Origin: Roseovarius sp. M141
GTDB lineage: Bacteria > Pseudomonadota > Alphaproteobacteria > Rhodobacterales > Rhodobacteraceae
Assembly: GCF_024355225.1 (NCBI RefSeq)
Contig: NZ_VCNH01000008.1
Span: 2,790,001-2,854,000, forward strand
Reading direction: 5' to 3'
DNA: 64,000 bases
Positions within the stretch are counted from its first letter, which is position 1. Every line of letters begins with the position of its first letter. This document shows positions 8,143 through 17,482 of the stretch, piece after piece. The notes beneath the pieces were generated by a model, which saw nothing but the letters and a program-made list of their open reading frames with translations, had not been told where the DNA came from and made no database searches. Both the position numbers and the translations under genes were made by a program.

Positions 8143-9558
8143 ATGAACAACACGGTACAGGCCCGCCCCTTCATTCCCATCTTGATCGCCCTCGCCGCCA
8201 CCACGCTAACCGCCTCACTGGGCATCAGTGTGGCGTCAGTCCTGCTTCCCACCCTGACCCGTAGCTTTTCAGCGACAGTTTCAGACGTTCAGTGGGTCGT
8301 GTTGGCCTATCTCATGACCGTCACGATCACCATCGTCTCGGCCGGGCGGCTGGGGGACCTCTTTGGCCATCGCCGGGTGCTGCTCTGCGGGCTCGTTCTT
8401 TTCATTGCCGCATCCGTTCTGAGCGCGGTGGCGCCGACGCTCAATGTGCTGGTCGCCGGTCGCGCGTTGCAGGGGCTTGGCGGGGCGATCCTGATCGCGC
8501 TTCCGATGTCAATCGCACGTGACCTCGTCCCGACAGAAAAGCTTGGCACGGCGATGGGCTTGCTCGGGACGACCTCTGCGGTCGGGACGGCGCTCGGTCC
8601 CTCGCTTGGCGGTGTGCTGCTGACATGGGGCGACTGGCGGATGGCGTTCTGGCTGCTGGCCGCTTTTGCCGGGGTTGCGCTGGTCCTGTCTGTCACCGTC
8701 ATCACGCGCGGCTCTGCGCGGGCGGACACATCGTTCAGGGATCTGGATCTTCCGGGAACCCTTGTTCTGGTGATCGCGCTGGCGGCCTACGCGCTCGCGA
8801 CAAGCGGTGGAGTCTCCGGCATTCCGGTGTCGTCGGGTGTGCTGATCTTCGCCGCCCTGATTGCAACCGCCCTCTTCGTGATCATTGAAACCCGCGCCAC
8901 CTCGCCGCTGGTGCCGATGGGCTTGCTGCAGGACCGGACGGCAGGCATCGGGTTTGCCATGAACTTCGCTATCGGCACTGTCATGATGTCCACACTGGTT
9001 ATCGGCCCGTTCTTTCTGGCGTTTTCACTGGGGCTGAACGAGGCGCTCATCGGTCTGACCATGGCGGTCGGGCCAGTCGTCGCCGCGCTTTCCGGCGTGC
9101 CCGCCGGTCGGCTGACGGATCGGCTCGGCGCGCGGCGCGTCATGGTTATCGGCCTGACGCAGACCGTGCTCGGATTGCTCTGCCTGGCCTTCTTGCCGAG
9201 ATATTTCGGCGTTGGCGGATATGTGGCCGCACTGATCGCGCTGACGCCGGCCTTTCAGTTGTTCCTTGCCGCCAACAACACGGCGGTGCTGGTCGATGCC
9301 GCGCCAGAGCAGCGCGGTCGCCTCTCTGGTCTGCTCGGTCTCTCGCGGAATCTGGGGCTGATGACCGGCGCCTCTGCCATGTCCACCTTGTTCGTCACCA
9401 TTCTGGGGACAGGTGACACTGCGCAGGCGCCCGTGGCCGATGTTGCCTATGCCTTCTCAATGACCTTCACCGCGGCTGCGGTTTTAGCGTTGATCACTTT
9501 GGGATTGGCGTTCTACAGCTATGCCGGACGCTCCGGCAAAGATTGCAATCCAGTATAG
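8143..9558 (+). CDS. MFS multidrug exporter, DHA2 (EmrB/QacA, SmvA-like) type
   Basis: A 471-residue major facilitator with about 14 hydrophobic segments, matching the drug:proton antiporter-2 family. Recognisable motifs are LGDLFGHRRVLLCGL (motif A, about residues 70-84), ALQGLGGAILIALP and LGTTSAVGTALGPSLGG (motif C) and a second loop GRLTDRLGARRVMV. The ATG at 8143 is preferred to one at 8125 because AAGAGA lies just upstream and translation then begins MNNTVQARPF. The inner-membrane protein probably exports cationic or lipophilic compounds. It is transcribed divergently from the MerR gene across the palindromic operator, implying inducible expression. The block appears to have landed on an island integrase. 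Substrate cannot be told from sequence. Confidence 0.88.
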   Translation: MNNTVQARPFIPILIALAATTLTASLGISVASVLLPTLTRSFSATVSDVQWVVLAYLMTVTITIVSAGRLGDLFGHRRVLLCGLVLFIAASVLSAVAPTLNVLVAGRALQGLGGAILIALPMSIARDLVPTEKLGTAMGLLGTTSAVGTALGPSLGGVLLTWGDWRMAFWLLAAFAGVALVLSVTVITRGSARADTSFRDLDLPGTLVLVIALAAYALATSGGVSGIPVSSGVLIFAALIATALFVIIETRATSPLVPMGLLQDRTAGIGFAMNFAIGTVMMSTLVIGPFFLAFSLGLNEALIGLTMAVGPVVAALSGVPAGRLTDRLGARRVMVIGLTQTVLGLLCLAFLPRYFGVGGYVAALIALTPAFQLFLAANNTAVLVDAAPEQRGRLSGLLGLSRNLGLMTGASAMSTLFVTILGTGDTAQAPVADVAYAFSMTFTAAAVLALITLGLAFYSYAGRSGKDCNPV

Positions 9559-9644
9559 TAGTGGCGGTGCCGCCCCGCGCTGCCGCTGGCTCGGGCCCAA
9601 CCTGATTCATTTCCTCACCCCCGGAAATGGACTCTTATTCCTGA

Positions 9645-10067
9645 TCACCCATGAGATAATGTGGCTGTTCGAATGACGTCATCCACATGCTCACTACATG
9701 CAATCTGACGCTGCAAAACATCGCTGACAGGAACCCACGCGGCGTCACTGACATCATCGGCAGCCGCAGGTTCACCGCTCGCATATTCGCACAGCACCGC
9801 AGCCAGCAGGAAATGGAACCGCACGCCGCCACAGCCGTCGTGAATGATCACATCGATATTGGTCAGATACCGCGTGGGTCGCCCTACGACACCGGTTTCC
9901 TCCCGCAGTTCACGGGCTGCGGCTGCAAGGGCCGTTTCGCCAAGATCAACATGCCCTCCGGGAAAGCCCCAGAGACCGGCATCAGGTTCGTTCTTTCGCT
10001 TCACGAGTAGAACACGATTCTCGCGCATCACAACCGCCAGTGCCGCAAGTTTAGGAGTGTTGGTCAC
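9645..10067 (-). CDS. Nudix hydrolase
   Basis: A 140-residue Nudix protein. The Nudix box is complete: [20 protein letters not shown] followed by ETG, fitting Gx5Ex7REUXEEXGU. The N-terminal strand [19 protein letters not shown] and the [10 protein letters not shown] lead-in are typical of MutT/ADP-ribose pyrophosphatase relatives. The start is taken as GTG at 10067 (VTNTPKLAA), preceded by AAGAGA; longer readings have no family support. It would hydrolyse a nucleoside-diphosphate derivative, but the substrate is not predictable. It stands alone, convergent with the MFS gene and divergent from the BCCT gene. Confidence 0.88.
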   Translation of the reverse strand: MTNTPKLAALAVVMRENRVLLVKRKNEPDAGLWGFPGGHVDLGETALAAAARELREETGVVGRPTRYLTNIDVIIHDGCGGVRFHFLLAAVLCEYASGEPAAADDVSDAAWVPVSDVLQRQIACSEHVDDVIRTATLSHG

Positions 10068-10522
10068 GTTTTTATCTCTTGGTCTGTGGCAGTAAGAGGA
10101 TCCCAGACAATAAACCGAAAATAACGAACAATGCCATCGTGTCGAGAAGCGCTCGTTAGCCCCCATAACCAAAGCCATACCAGCCTACGCTTCAATCCCG
10201 TGGAAAACCTGGTAGCGCCTCTCTTGTCGCTGTCATGCGCAACCAGAGCTTGTCTTTGCACATGCTCTGGTTGCAGCAAGCCGAGAGCGGAGAGCAAAAC
10301 CCGCTTGATCAGCAACACAGATACTTCACCTCTGGGGCCATTAGAAATCCGCCCCGTGGCAAGTTTCGTCGTATTCAAGCCACAGACAAGTCGTTTTCCG
10401 CCTCCCCGCCGTCACCAATCTGTTACATTTTGCCCTGCCAGGAGGGAAAGGTTGGACGCGGGCTAAGTCGACGCAACCGACCCGAACGTTTCTGTCGGGA
10501 AACGACATGAACAGGACAAATC
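10068..10522. other. Intergenic region, Nudix gene to BCCT transporter
   Basis: 455 bases without a supportable gene. It contains the divergent upstream regions of the Nudix and BCCT genes. AACAGGACAAATC just before the BCCT ATG supplies a modest ribosome site. I see no obvious operator or conserved RNA. Confidence 0.4.
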
Positions 10523-12355
10523 ATGAGTATCAAACCACCATTCACGGATATCAGCATCCAAAAGGCGCCATCGGGATTTTACCAAGGCAACAGCCTGCCA
10601 ATCGCATTAATATCGAAACTGTCGATGGCGCTTCTCGTCATCTGGGCACTGGTCCTGCCCGCCAATGCAAATGGTGTGCTTGGGAGCCTTAACTGGAGGC
10701 TGCTGGAGGATTTCAATGCTTTCTATATCGTCATTGTCGGCTTTTTCGCCTTTTTTCTTTTTATCGTCGCGGCCCTGCCGCAAACCGGCAAGCGGATCAT
10801 GGGCACGCCAGGCGTAGCCCCGGAATTTTCCAATTTCTCGTGGTTCTCGATGATGTTCGGTGCCGGTCTGGGCGTAGGCTTGATGGTGTTCGCTACCGCA
10901 GAGCCGCTTGGCCTTTGGGGCTCGAACCCTGAAATCATCAAGGGTGGCGTTGCCGCCAATAGCGTTGAGTCATTGCAGTCTGGCTATCGATATACCTTCC
11001 TGCATTACGGCTTTCACGCTTGGGCGATCTATGTGGTCACGGGTCTCTGCCTAGCCTACTACTCTTATACCCGTGACATGCCTCTGACCATCCGCTCGGC
11101 ACTGACGCCGCTTTTCGGCAGGCATATGAACGGGATTCTGGGTCATATCGTCGATATTCTTGGCATCGTGGCCACAATCCTCGGGGTGTCGGTCACCATC
11201 GGATTTGGTGTCAGCCAATTTATCGACGGCGTCTATGCGATTACCGGCATGGACTGGATGATGGACATGAGCGGGGACGCCCCCGCACCGGGTTCCGTCG
11301 GCCTGATCGCCGGACTTGTTGCGATCATGGGCATGTCGATCATCTCGGCGGTCTCGGGCGTCGGGCGTGGGGTCAAATACCTGTCGAACCTCAACCTTGT
11401 GCTGTCGCTAATCCTCCTGCTGGTCTTCGTCATTTTCGGCTCGTTTGCTTTCGCGATGTCGACCTATGGATCGGCCTTCATCGATTATGTCGCGCATTTC
11501 ACCCAGCTCAGCTTTGGCCCATATATGCCGCTGTCCGAGACGGCATTTACCGCAGCCCTTCCGGCTGAAGCAGCACCGCTCGCGGGTGAGCTTTACTCAG
11601 GTGCCACCAATGCCTGGGGCTCGTTCGACGCATTTCAAGGTGGATTGACTGGCGCCGCGGCGGAACTCCCCGCACAGGTGCAGCAGGCAGCCTACGCGGC
11701 AGGATCCGAAGGTCGGCTCTTTGGTTGGCAGGCCGGTTGGACGACGTTCTACTGGGCCTGGTGGATCGCGTTTTCGCCTTTCGTCGGACTGTTCCTTGCC
11801 CGCATTTCCAAGGGTCGCTCGGTGCGCGAATTCATCATCGGCTGCGTCTTTGCACCGGCGATGGTCTGCTTTGCCTGGATGACCATTCTTGGCGCAACGG
11901 CAATCGATCTGGAGCTGACTGGCGGCGCCAACGGTGAAATCATCGGCGCGTCGAACACCGCCAAGCTCTTCGTGACATTGGGCCAGATGATATCCGGCGG
12001 GTTCCTGACCACTATCACCGTGATGTGTGTCATCTTGATCATGACCTTCCTGGTCACCTCGGCAGACTCGGGCATCCTTGTGATGAATACGATTATGTCG
12101 GGCGGCGCGGAAGAGACCGATATCAAGCACCGCATCGTCTGGGGTGTGATCCTGACGCTGGTCATCGGTACGCTTCTGGTGGCGGGCAAGAACGGCTCCG
12201 GCTCAGACCCGATGGAGGCCCTGAAGAGTGCCATGATCATCGGGGCGCTGCCGTTCACGATGGTGATGGGGCTGATGTGCGTCGCGCTGGTGAAGGCGCT
12301 TTACCGCGACGGATTGCGCGACAAGCATGCGGAAACAGTCGCCGCAGCTGAGTAA
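10523..12355 (+). CDS. BCCT-family betaine/choline/carnitine transporter
   Basis: A 610-residue secondary transporter with about 12 membrane helices. The BCCT signature region is clear: GWTTFYWAWWIAFSPFVGLF followed by LARISKGRSVREFIIG (about residues 405-440). Early segments GAGLGVGLMVFATAEPLGLW and the LGVSVTIGFGVSQF region also fit. It imports quaternary-ammonium or sulfonium compounds such as glycine betaine, choline or DMSP with sodium or protons. Between helices there is an extended loop of about 60 residues around 345-400. No betaine-metabolism gene is adjacent, so either osmoprotection or nutrient uptake is possible. The gene is monocistronic and followed by a strong terminator. Confidence 0.92.
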   Translation: MSIKPPFTDISIQKAPSGFYQGNSLPIALISKLSMALLVIWALVLPANANGVLGSLNWRLLEDFNAFYIVIVGFFAFFLFIVAALPQTGKRIMGTPGVAPEFSNFSWFSMMFGAGLGVGLMVFATAEPLGLWGSNPEIIKGGVAANSVESLQSGYRYTFLHYGFHAWAIYVVTGLCLAYYSYTRDMPLTIRSALTPLFGRHMNGILGHIVDILGIVATILGVSVTIGFGVSQFIDGVYAITGMDWMMDMSGDAPAPGSVGLIAGLVAIMGMSIISAVSGVGRGVKYLSNLNLVLSLILLLVFVIFGSFAFAMSTYGSAFIDYVAHFTQLSFGPYMPLSETAFTAALPAEAAPLAGELYSGATNAWGSFDAFQGGLTGAAAELPAQVQQAAYAAGSEGRLFGWQAGWTTFYWAWWIAFSPFVGLFLARISKGRSVREFIIGCVFAPAMVCFAWMTILGATAIDLELTGGANGEIIGASNTAKLFVTLGQMISGGFLTTITVMCVILIMTFLVTSADSGILVMNTIMSGGAEETDIKHRIVWGVILTLVIGTLLVAGKNGSGSDPMEALKSAMIIGALPFTMVMGLMCVALVKALYRDGLRDKHAETVAAAE

Positions 12356-12371
12356 CCCGATACAAGAAATC

Positions 12372-12400
12372 AAAAACGGCGCCTTAAATGGCGCCGTTTT
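12372..12400 (+). terminator. Rho-independent terminator of the BCCT gene
   Basis: AAAACGGCGCC and GGCGCCGTTTT form a perfect stem around a six-base loop, ending in a short T-run, 17 bases after the BCCT stop. The flanking A and T runs make it potentially bidirectional. Confidence 0.85.
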
Positions 12401-12402
12401 CT

Positions 12403-12790
12403 ACGGCTGGGGCTGTTAATCTCTGCCCGGAAGTGACCCAGTTCTCTCATCGAGAACGCGCCCCTTCAGGCTATGTGTTGGGGGTCAGGCTGGGGTCAAG
12501 ACATCATTGTCCTGCCTTTTATTCCACACAGCTACGGCCGAACTGGCCTTGAATCGAACGCTGTCGTTTCGCTCTTCAGGATGTGGCTGCGGTGGGTTAC
12601 CCACGCAAATCTTGCTATGGGAGAGAGATCCACAGATTTATGCTCATCGCGCGTTCGCGGCCCAGCTCTGCCACCGGCATCCCGCCCTCAGCCTGGCGCA
12701 GGATCGCGAGAATTTGGGGGTCGTTAAATCTCCTCACGTTTATCAGAATTCCCCCGGCATCTTGCTAAGAAAATTCTACGTTCGCATTTT
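12403..12790. other. Intergenic region without recognisable gene
   Basis: About 390 bases between the BCCT terminator and a small membrane ORF. I see no coding signature, repeat or RNA fold that I can defend. Base composition drops toward AT at the right end. Confidence 0.35.
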
Positions 12791-12792
12791 TT

Positions 12793-13077
12793 TTGGTTTT
12801 GAAGGATTACAAATCCATCAATGTAGTCACCCAGTGGTTGAATGAAATTGACCGAAGTCGCCAAAAGTTGTATTCTATATTGAACACACCACCACAGGAT
12901 ATATGGCGACTGGTCATGAATGTCGGATATTTGATTATTGGCGCGCTACTCGGCAGTATTTCAGCCATGGTCAGTCTATTTCTCGGCTCATCACTTCTTT
13001 TGGCAATCGCTTTTTTTATCGTTGTGAGCGGTGTCGTGATATTTTTTTTGGCAGCCCTGCAATATGCGCTGCACTGA
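12793..13077 (+). CDS. Small putative two-helix membrane protein
   Basis: A 94-residue reading frame with only a TTG start available. The first half is charged and helical (WLNEIDRSRQKLYSIL). It is followed by two strong hydrophobic segments, VMNVGYLIIGALLGSISAMV and LLLAIAFFIVVSGVVIFFLA, a hairpin membrane topology. I do not recognise a family. It is AT-richer than its neighbours and stands alone. No good ribosome site is visible. The clear amphipathic/hydrophobic pattern argues that it is or was a gene, possibly acquired. Confidence 0.4.
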   Translation: MVLKDYKSINVVTQWLNEIDRSRQKLYSILNTPPQDIWRLVMNVGYLIIGALLGSISAMVSLFLGSSLLLAIAFFIVVSGVVIFFLAALQYALH

Positions 13078-13625
13078 CAATGGGTTTCATTGGAAGCCGG
13101 AAGGGGAGAGATTAGAGCGTGATATGCCGAAGTGGCATTCGCGGTCCAGTCAACCTTTAGATCCGATGCAAGCTCGACCACATCTCCAAGGGCTATGGGT
13201 GAATCTGGTTGTGGAGTGACTTGAAGACTGGAGGCGTATCTGGTTGGATTGTCGTTGCAGCATCACCGACCAACCCTTGAGGACACGCCACCACACAAGA
13301 AGTTAACAGTGTCGGATTCACTGATCGGGACGTGGTTTTCGCATTCTCGTACAGATCCAAGACAAGCGCACGCTGCGCCCCTGAGCAATGGGCATCATCT
13401 GAGATGGCTGAAACCTGCGAGGCCGCGGTCAAAGCGCCCGATCTGTTCACGACAGACTACAAGCCAAAAAACGCGCAAACTACGCGGCATCACCCACCTC
13501 GCCGACGTCATTCACGGCGTCGAGGTCGCCAACCGCATCTGGCACTCAACTTCTGATCAGGTTACCGCGTGGGCACTACCGGAACACCCGTTTTGACAAC
13601 AAATCCAGTTTCAACTTGAAATATT
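13078..13625. other. Intergenic region, possible unrecognised relics
   Basis: About 550 bases of mixed composition with several short frames but none with a codon pattern or family match that I can support. Parts may be debris of mobile elements, given the many scars nearby, but no transposase motif could be read. Confidence 0.3.
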
Positions 13626-14312
13626 TTAACAGGCTCCCTCACCGGTGAAGACCACTTTTATCGTTTTCAAGATGATCTTGGCGTCTCGACCCATGGACCA
13701 GTTTTTCACATATTCCGAGTCAATCTCCACGCGCTCTTCAAAAGACAAGGCATTTCTGCCGGACACCTGCCAAAGCCCGGTTACACCGGGCCGCGTTGCC
13801 AAATAAGTAGCCCGATGTATACCATAGCGATCAACTTCTGCGGCGGTGACCGGGCGTGGACCAACAATCGACATATGCCCAAGGAGTACATTGAGGAATT
13901 GCGGTAGTTCGTCCAAACTGGTTGTTCGCAAAAATTTGCCAATGCCAGGCACGATCCGAGGGTCATGCGTCAGCTTTTGGTGTTCCTCGAACTCCTTTCG
14001 ATCTCTGGGGTTTGCGGCAAGGTGGGCTTTTAAACGTTCATCGGCATCAACCGTCATTGTACGCAATTTCAGGCATGGAAATTCTTCTCCACCAAATCCG
14101 ATTCTATAGTGGACAAAGAAAGCTGGCCCACGACTGACCACCTTAATCCACACGACACTGATTATGACGATTCCGAAGCTGGCCGTAATTGCTATAATTG
14201 CAAATAATATATCAAAATTTCGCTTAATTGCGCCGCCTAGCGGTTGGCTGGTCCCGATGTTATTCAAACTACTACTACCTCTTCCAAACACACAAACCAC
14301 CCTCAACCTCAT
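13626..14312 (-). CDS. Undecaprenyl-phosphate sugar transferase, ExoY-like
   Basis: A 228-residue bacterial sugar transferase (polyisoprenyl-phosphate hexose-1-phosphate transferase). Features in order: one N-terminal membrane segment (FDILFAIIAITASFGIVIIS), the PCLKLRTM motif, DPRIVPGIGKFLRTTSLDEL PQ, MSIVGPRP and the C-terminal GLWQVSGRN. These are the conserved catalytic features of the ExoY/WbaP C-terminal domain. It would load the first sugar of an exopolysaccharide repeat onto the lipid carrier at the inner membrane. A secreted GH16 glycanase lies 430 bases upstream on the same strand, echoing exoY-exoK of succinoglycan loci. No other polysaccharide genes are present, so the locus is a fragment or works with genes elsewhere. 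Confidence 0.88.
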   Translation of the reverse strand: MRLRVVCVFGRGSSSLNNIGTSQPLGGAIKRNFDILFAIIAITASFGIVIISVVWIKVVSRGPAFFVHYRIGFGGEEFPCLKLRTMTVDADERLKAHLAANPRDRKEFEEHQKLTHDPRIVPGIGKFLRTTSLDELPQFLNVLLGHMSIVGPRPVTAAEVDRYGIHRATYLATRPGVTGLWQVSGRNALSFEERVEIDSEYVKNWSMGRDAKIILKTIKVVFTGEGAC

Positions 14313-14745
14313 GGCCCCGCTAGGAAACCCATTACCATTTACCGTTTGTTAACTACCTGCCACAATCAACGCTTAGCGAGATAGTTCCCAAAAACTTGGA
14401 AAACCACGCTGTTGTGGTCGATTAAGCTGAATTATGCCTATTCGAAGGCGGACTTCCTCTTGCGCGCTGCGACCACCCTGCTTGGATTGGAACCGTCGCA
14501 GGGTTCAGGGTGAGTTGGCCAAAGCGATTGGCTTGACCCCGTGATCTTGCATGACGCCGCAGTCGGTGTACGACGTACGCCCGATCCACGGCAGTGCGTG
14601 CTTGGACGGAGGGACCACCAGAGACGCCGCTCGCGTCCTGGTTGGCTGCCTCCTGTTCCACTCCTCGGTAGTTACGATGAGCCAGAAACTCTTTCTTATC
14701 ACATACCGCTATTTGGCCCGATAGGCGCGACGTCAAACAAGACTG
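14313..14745. other. Intergenic region between sugar transferase and GH16 genes
   Basis: 430 bases with no supportable gene. The left 100 bases are AT-rich and probably contain the promoter of the sugar-transferase gene. The rest is GC-richer and may be degraded DNA. No clear operator or terminator was identified. Confidence 0.35.
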
Positions 14746-15753
14746 CTATTGCCTGACCTTCTGATTTGGCGAAATCTCGTACGCTGCGACCCAGTCGACC
14801 TCTAGCCGAGCGGGTAGCGCACTGTCGCTGACATTGCCTGGCCATTTCCCCCCTAGTGCCAAGTTTAGCACCATAAACATTGGGACATTGTGATTAGGCT
14901 TTGTTTCTATCGTTTTGACAGGCTGCCTGTTGAAGTAAAACACAGTTTGATCAGGCGTCCAGAGCACACCGTAGGCATTAAAGTCAGCACCAGGGTTAAC
15001 ATTCAAAACCGCTGAACCACTTTTCTTATTGTCCGGCATGACGTCCCAGTGAGCTGTGGTGTAATATCTGTCCGTCCTTGTTCCGATGAACTCCATTACG
15101 TCGATTTCCGGCGGCCATGCGGGTAGCCCCTTGGGCGTGTGTGCGTGATGTGTTTTCAGCCAGAATGCAGACCACAACCCCTGCCCGACTGGCACCTTTA
15201 TGCGTGCCTCGAAGTATCCGTAAGTCTGCTCGAAGGTATTCTGAGACGATAGCAAACCGGATGTATATGCGAAGCCATCGAGATACGGCATCGCATCCGA
15301 TCTTGCACGGCGGCCCGTAATACCCAGAACCCCGTCACGGATATCGAACGGATTCAACCCCAGAGGCGTATCGCCGGTGCCCGAAAAACCTGGATCAACG
15401 TAGATTTGTTGTTCTTTGTTGGCTTGCAGTGTCCTCCCACGAAATTCGTCGTAGCGGCCATGGTTGTAGTGGTGCCGCCAAATATCATGATCAGGCGAGG
15501 ATCCCAAAAAATCATCGAGGAACTGACGCTCCAGCCGGACCTCAAGCGGTGCATCAATGACATCCGACATCTCAGACTTCGCGGCGGTCGACCTTGGCAC
15601 GGCAAGGTCCAGGACTTGCGGTGCCGTGGCGCCACACTCACCGGTGTGACCAGCCCAACACGTTCGAGTTTCCGCACTCTGTAACACGGAAGGAAAAAGC
15701 AAAGCCGAAGCCATCAATCCTAAGTATGTGATTGTCAAAATTCGACAGGGCAT
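14746..15753 (-). CDS. Secreted glycoside hydrolase family 16 (ExoK-like) glycanase
   Basis: A 335-residue exported enzyme. An N-terminal signal peptide (TITYLGLMASALLFPSVLQSA) is followed by a variable region and a GH16 jelly-roll domain from about residue 80. The catalytic signature PEIDVMEF places the nucleophile Glu216, assisting Asp218 and acid/base Glu221. The upstream GYFEARIKVPVGQGLWSAFW is also typical. Family members cut beta-1,3/1,4-glucans; ExoK trims succinoglycan. Together with the neighbouring ExoY-like transferase, a role in modifying the cell's own exopolysaccharide is likely. An IS6-type transposase fragment begins 20 bases upstream, so the native promoter may have been replaced. 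Confidence 0.9.
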   Translation of the reverse strand: MPCRILTITYLGLMASALLFPSVLQSAETRTCWAGHTGECGATAPQVLDLAVPRSTAAKSEMSDVIDAPLEVRLERQFLDDFLGSSPDHDIWRHHYNHGRYDEFRGRTLQANKEQQIYVDPGFSGTGDTPLGLNPFDIRDGVLGITGRRARSDAMPYLDGFAYTSGLLSSQNTFEQTYGYFEARIKVPVGQGLWSAFWLKTHHAHTPKGLPAWPPEIDVMEFIGTRTDRYYTTAHWDVMPDNKKSGSAVLNVNPGADFNAYGVLWTPDQTVFYFNRQPVKTIETKPNHNVPMFMVLNLALGGKWPGNVSDSALPARLEVDWVAAYEISPNQKVRQ

Positions 15754-15772
15754 GTTGTCACCGTTCTCCGCG

Positions 15773-15982
15773 CTAGGGCCTGTGATCGTCTACACGCTTG
15801 GCGATCACGGGCCCGAACTTTTGAACCCAGCGGTACATTGAGACCTGATCAGGAACAATCCCTCGCTCGGCCAGCAGATCCCGGACGTCGGCGTAAGACG
15901 GTGGAAACCGACAATACCAGCGGACAGCGAGAAGGATCATGTTTCGCGGATACCGGCGCCCATTGAACGGATTGCGCCGCAT
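15773..15982 (-). pseudogene. IS6-family transposase, N-terminal fragment
   Basis: 69 residues starting MRRNPFNGRRYPRN and continuing ILLAVRWYCRFPPSYADVRD, VPDQVSMYRWVQKFGP. This is the N-terminal HTH region of IS6/IS26-type transposases (normally about 230-240 residues). It stops after IAKRVDDHRP, before the DDE catalytic domain. It lies directly upstream of the GH16 gene on the same strand. A C-terminal fragment of an IS6-type transposase, also on the minus strand, occurs at 38483-38706, so the two could derive from one rearranged or two separate copies. Confidence 0.85.
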
Positions 15983-16053
15983 GACAGCCCCCTTTTCTAC
16001 AGTGGGTCATAGTCAGCATCACCATGGCGAGCCCGCCAATACAACAATCCCCA

Positions 16054-17460
16054 TCAGAATGGCTCGCCGAGCGCCAGATAGAGAGAGACGCGGTTACTCA
16101 GCAGATCCGCCTCGGTTTCGATCACGTCCACCTGCCGGCCGATCTGGAACTCCTGCAGTTGCAGCAAGCCGAGCATGTCGATCGTGCCCGCGATGTAATT
16201 GTCGTTCGCGAATTCGAGCGCCGAGGTCGCGTCGGTAAGCGACTGGCGCCAGTTCGCGAGTTGCCGACGCAGGACCCGTTCGTTGGCCAGGGCCGTTTCC
16301 ACCTCCTTGAACGCCTTCAGAACGGTCTGGCCGTAATTCGCGACCGCCTCCGCCTGCTTGGCGTTCATCCGCGCGATATCCGCTTCCAGCGCGCCGCCGG
16401 CAAAGATCGGTTGCAGTAGGCTGACACCGATCCGGAGGAACTGCGGATTTGCGCCGGTCAATAGAAAATCGGGGTCCAGCAGGCTTCCGCCGGCGGCACT
16501 GATCGATATGCCCGGAAGGCGCGTCAGTTTCGCGACATCGACTTTGTAGAAGGCAGCGATCACCCGGTTGCGCGCAGCGGCCACGTCCGGGCGCCGGTCG
16601 AGCAGCGACAGCGGCAGTCCCGACGCCGGCAGCGCTCCGGGCATTCTGGGATAGCTCTGGGTTGCCCGCAATTTCAGCGCCGGGTAGCGGCCCAGCAACA
16701 ATTCGAGGCCGCCGATGGCCTCGTTCTGGGTTGTTTCGATCTCGCTCGTAGCCGCTCTGGCGGCATTGAGCCGCGAACTGGCCTGTGCGACATCGAAATC
16801 CGAGACCAAACCTTCCGCAACCTGTTCCTCGGTAAGTCGCAAAAGGTGGGCATAGATATCGGCCGACTTGATACTGACGGATTTCAGACGCCTGAGCTGG
16901 ATATTGGCGATCCAGCTTCGCGCGACGGTGGCGGCGATGGATTGCTGGGCGTAGATCGCGTCATCCGCGACACTGCGCGCCACCGCGACGCTCGCCGCCC
17001 GGTCCGACCGCAAGCGCCCCCAGACATCCAGTTCCCAGGATGCCACCAGCAGGGCACCGCGCTCTTGCGAGTTGCGGTTGCGCGTGTAGTTCCGGGACGC
17101 CTGCGCGCCGGCCTCGAACCCGACCTGGGGCAGAATTGGCGCGCCGGCGATCACCACCGTCTGCAGCGCCGCCTCGACCCGAGCCGCAGCGGCGGCCAGA
17201 TCGCGATTGTTGCGCAGCGCCTCGTTGACCAGGCTTGTCATGTTCGGATCGCGGAAACTGGCGACCCAGTTGCCGCCGACGGCTGACGTGGGCGCGCCGG
17301 TCGTGGACCAGGCAGCCGGTACGACCGTTCCGGGAGGAAGCGCCTGCGTCATAATGTCGGTGTTGGACGGCGGGGGCTGTATCTCGCAGGCCGAGATCGC
17401 CAGAAACGTCGCGCCTGCGATCAGGAGCTTCGGTCCCAAGGCTGTCTTTCGAATAGTCAT
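16054..17460 (-). CDS. NodT-type outer-membrane efflux lipoprotein (TolC family)
   Basis: A 468-residue outer-membrane factor. The N-terminus is a lipoprotein signal with lipobox LAISAC at about residues 20-25. The body shows the duplicated outer-membrane efflux repeat, rich in Ala/Arg/Gln helices, with WELDVWGRLRSDRAASVAVA and LPLSLLDRRPDVAAARNRV, both typical of NodT/OprM proteins. It would form the outer-membrane channel of a tripartite pump. It starts 23 bases after the stop of the periplasmic adaptor gene on the same strand, so the DUF3302-HlyD-OMF genes form one operon. No RND or MFS pump gene is adjacent. Confidence 0.92.
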   Translation of the reverse strand: MTIRKTALGPKLLIAGATFLAISACEIQPPPSNTDIMTQALPPGTVVPAAWSTTGAPTSAVGGNWVASFRDPNMTSLVNEALRNNRDLAAAAARVEAALQTVVIAGAPILPQVGFEAGAQASRNYTRNRNSQERGALLVASWELDVWGRLRSDRAASVAVARSVADDAIYAQQSIAATVARSWIANIQLRRLKSVSIKSADIYAHLLRLTEEQVAEGLVSDFDVAQASSRLNAARAATSEIETTQNEAIGGLELLLGRYPALKLRATQSYPRMPGALPASGLPLSLLDRRPDVAAARNRVIAAFYKVDVAKLTRLPGISISAAGGSLLDPDFLLTGANPQFLRIGVSLLQPIFAGGALEADIARMNAKQAEAVANYGQTVLKAFKEVETALANERVLRRQLANWRQSLTDATSALEFANDNYIAGTIDMLGLLQLQEFQIGRQVDVIETEADLLSNRVSLYLALGEPF

Positions 17461-17482
17461 GACCCTGCGCCCCCTATCGGCT

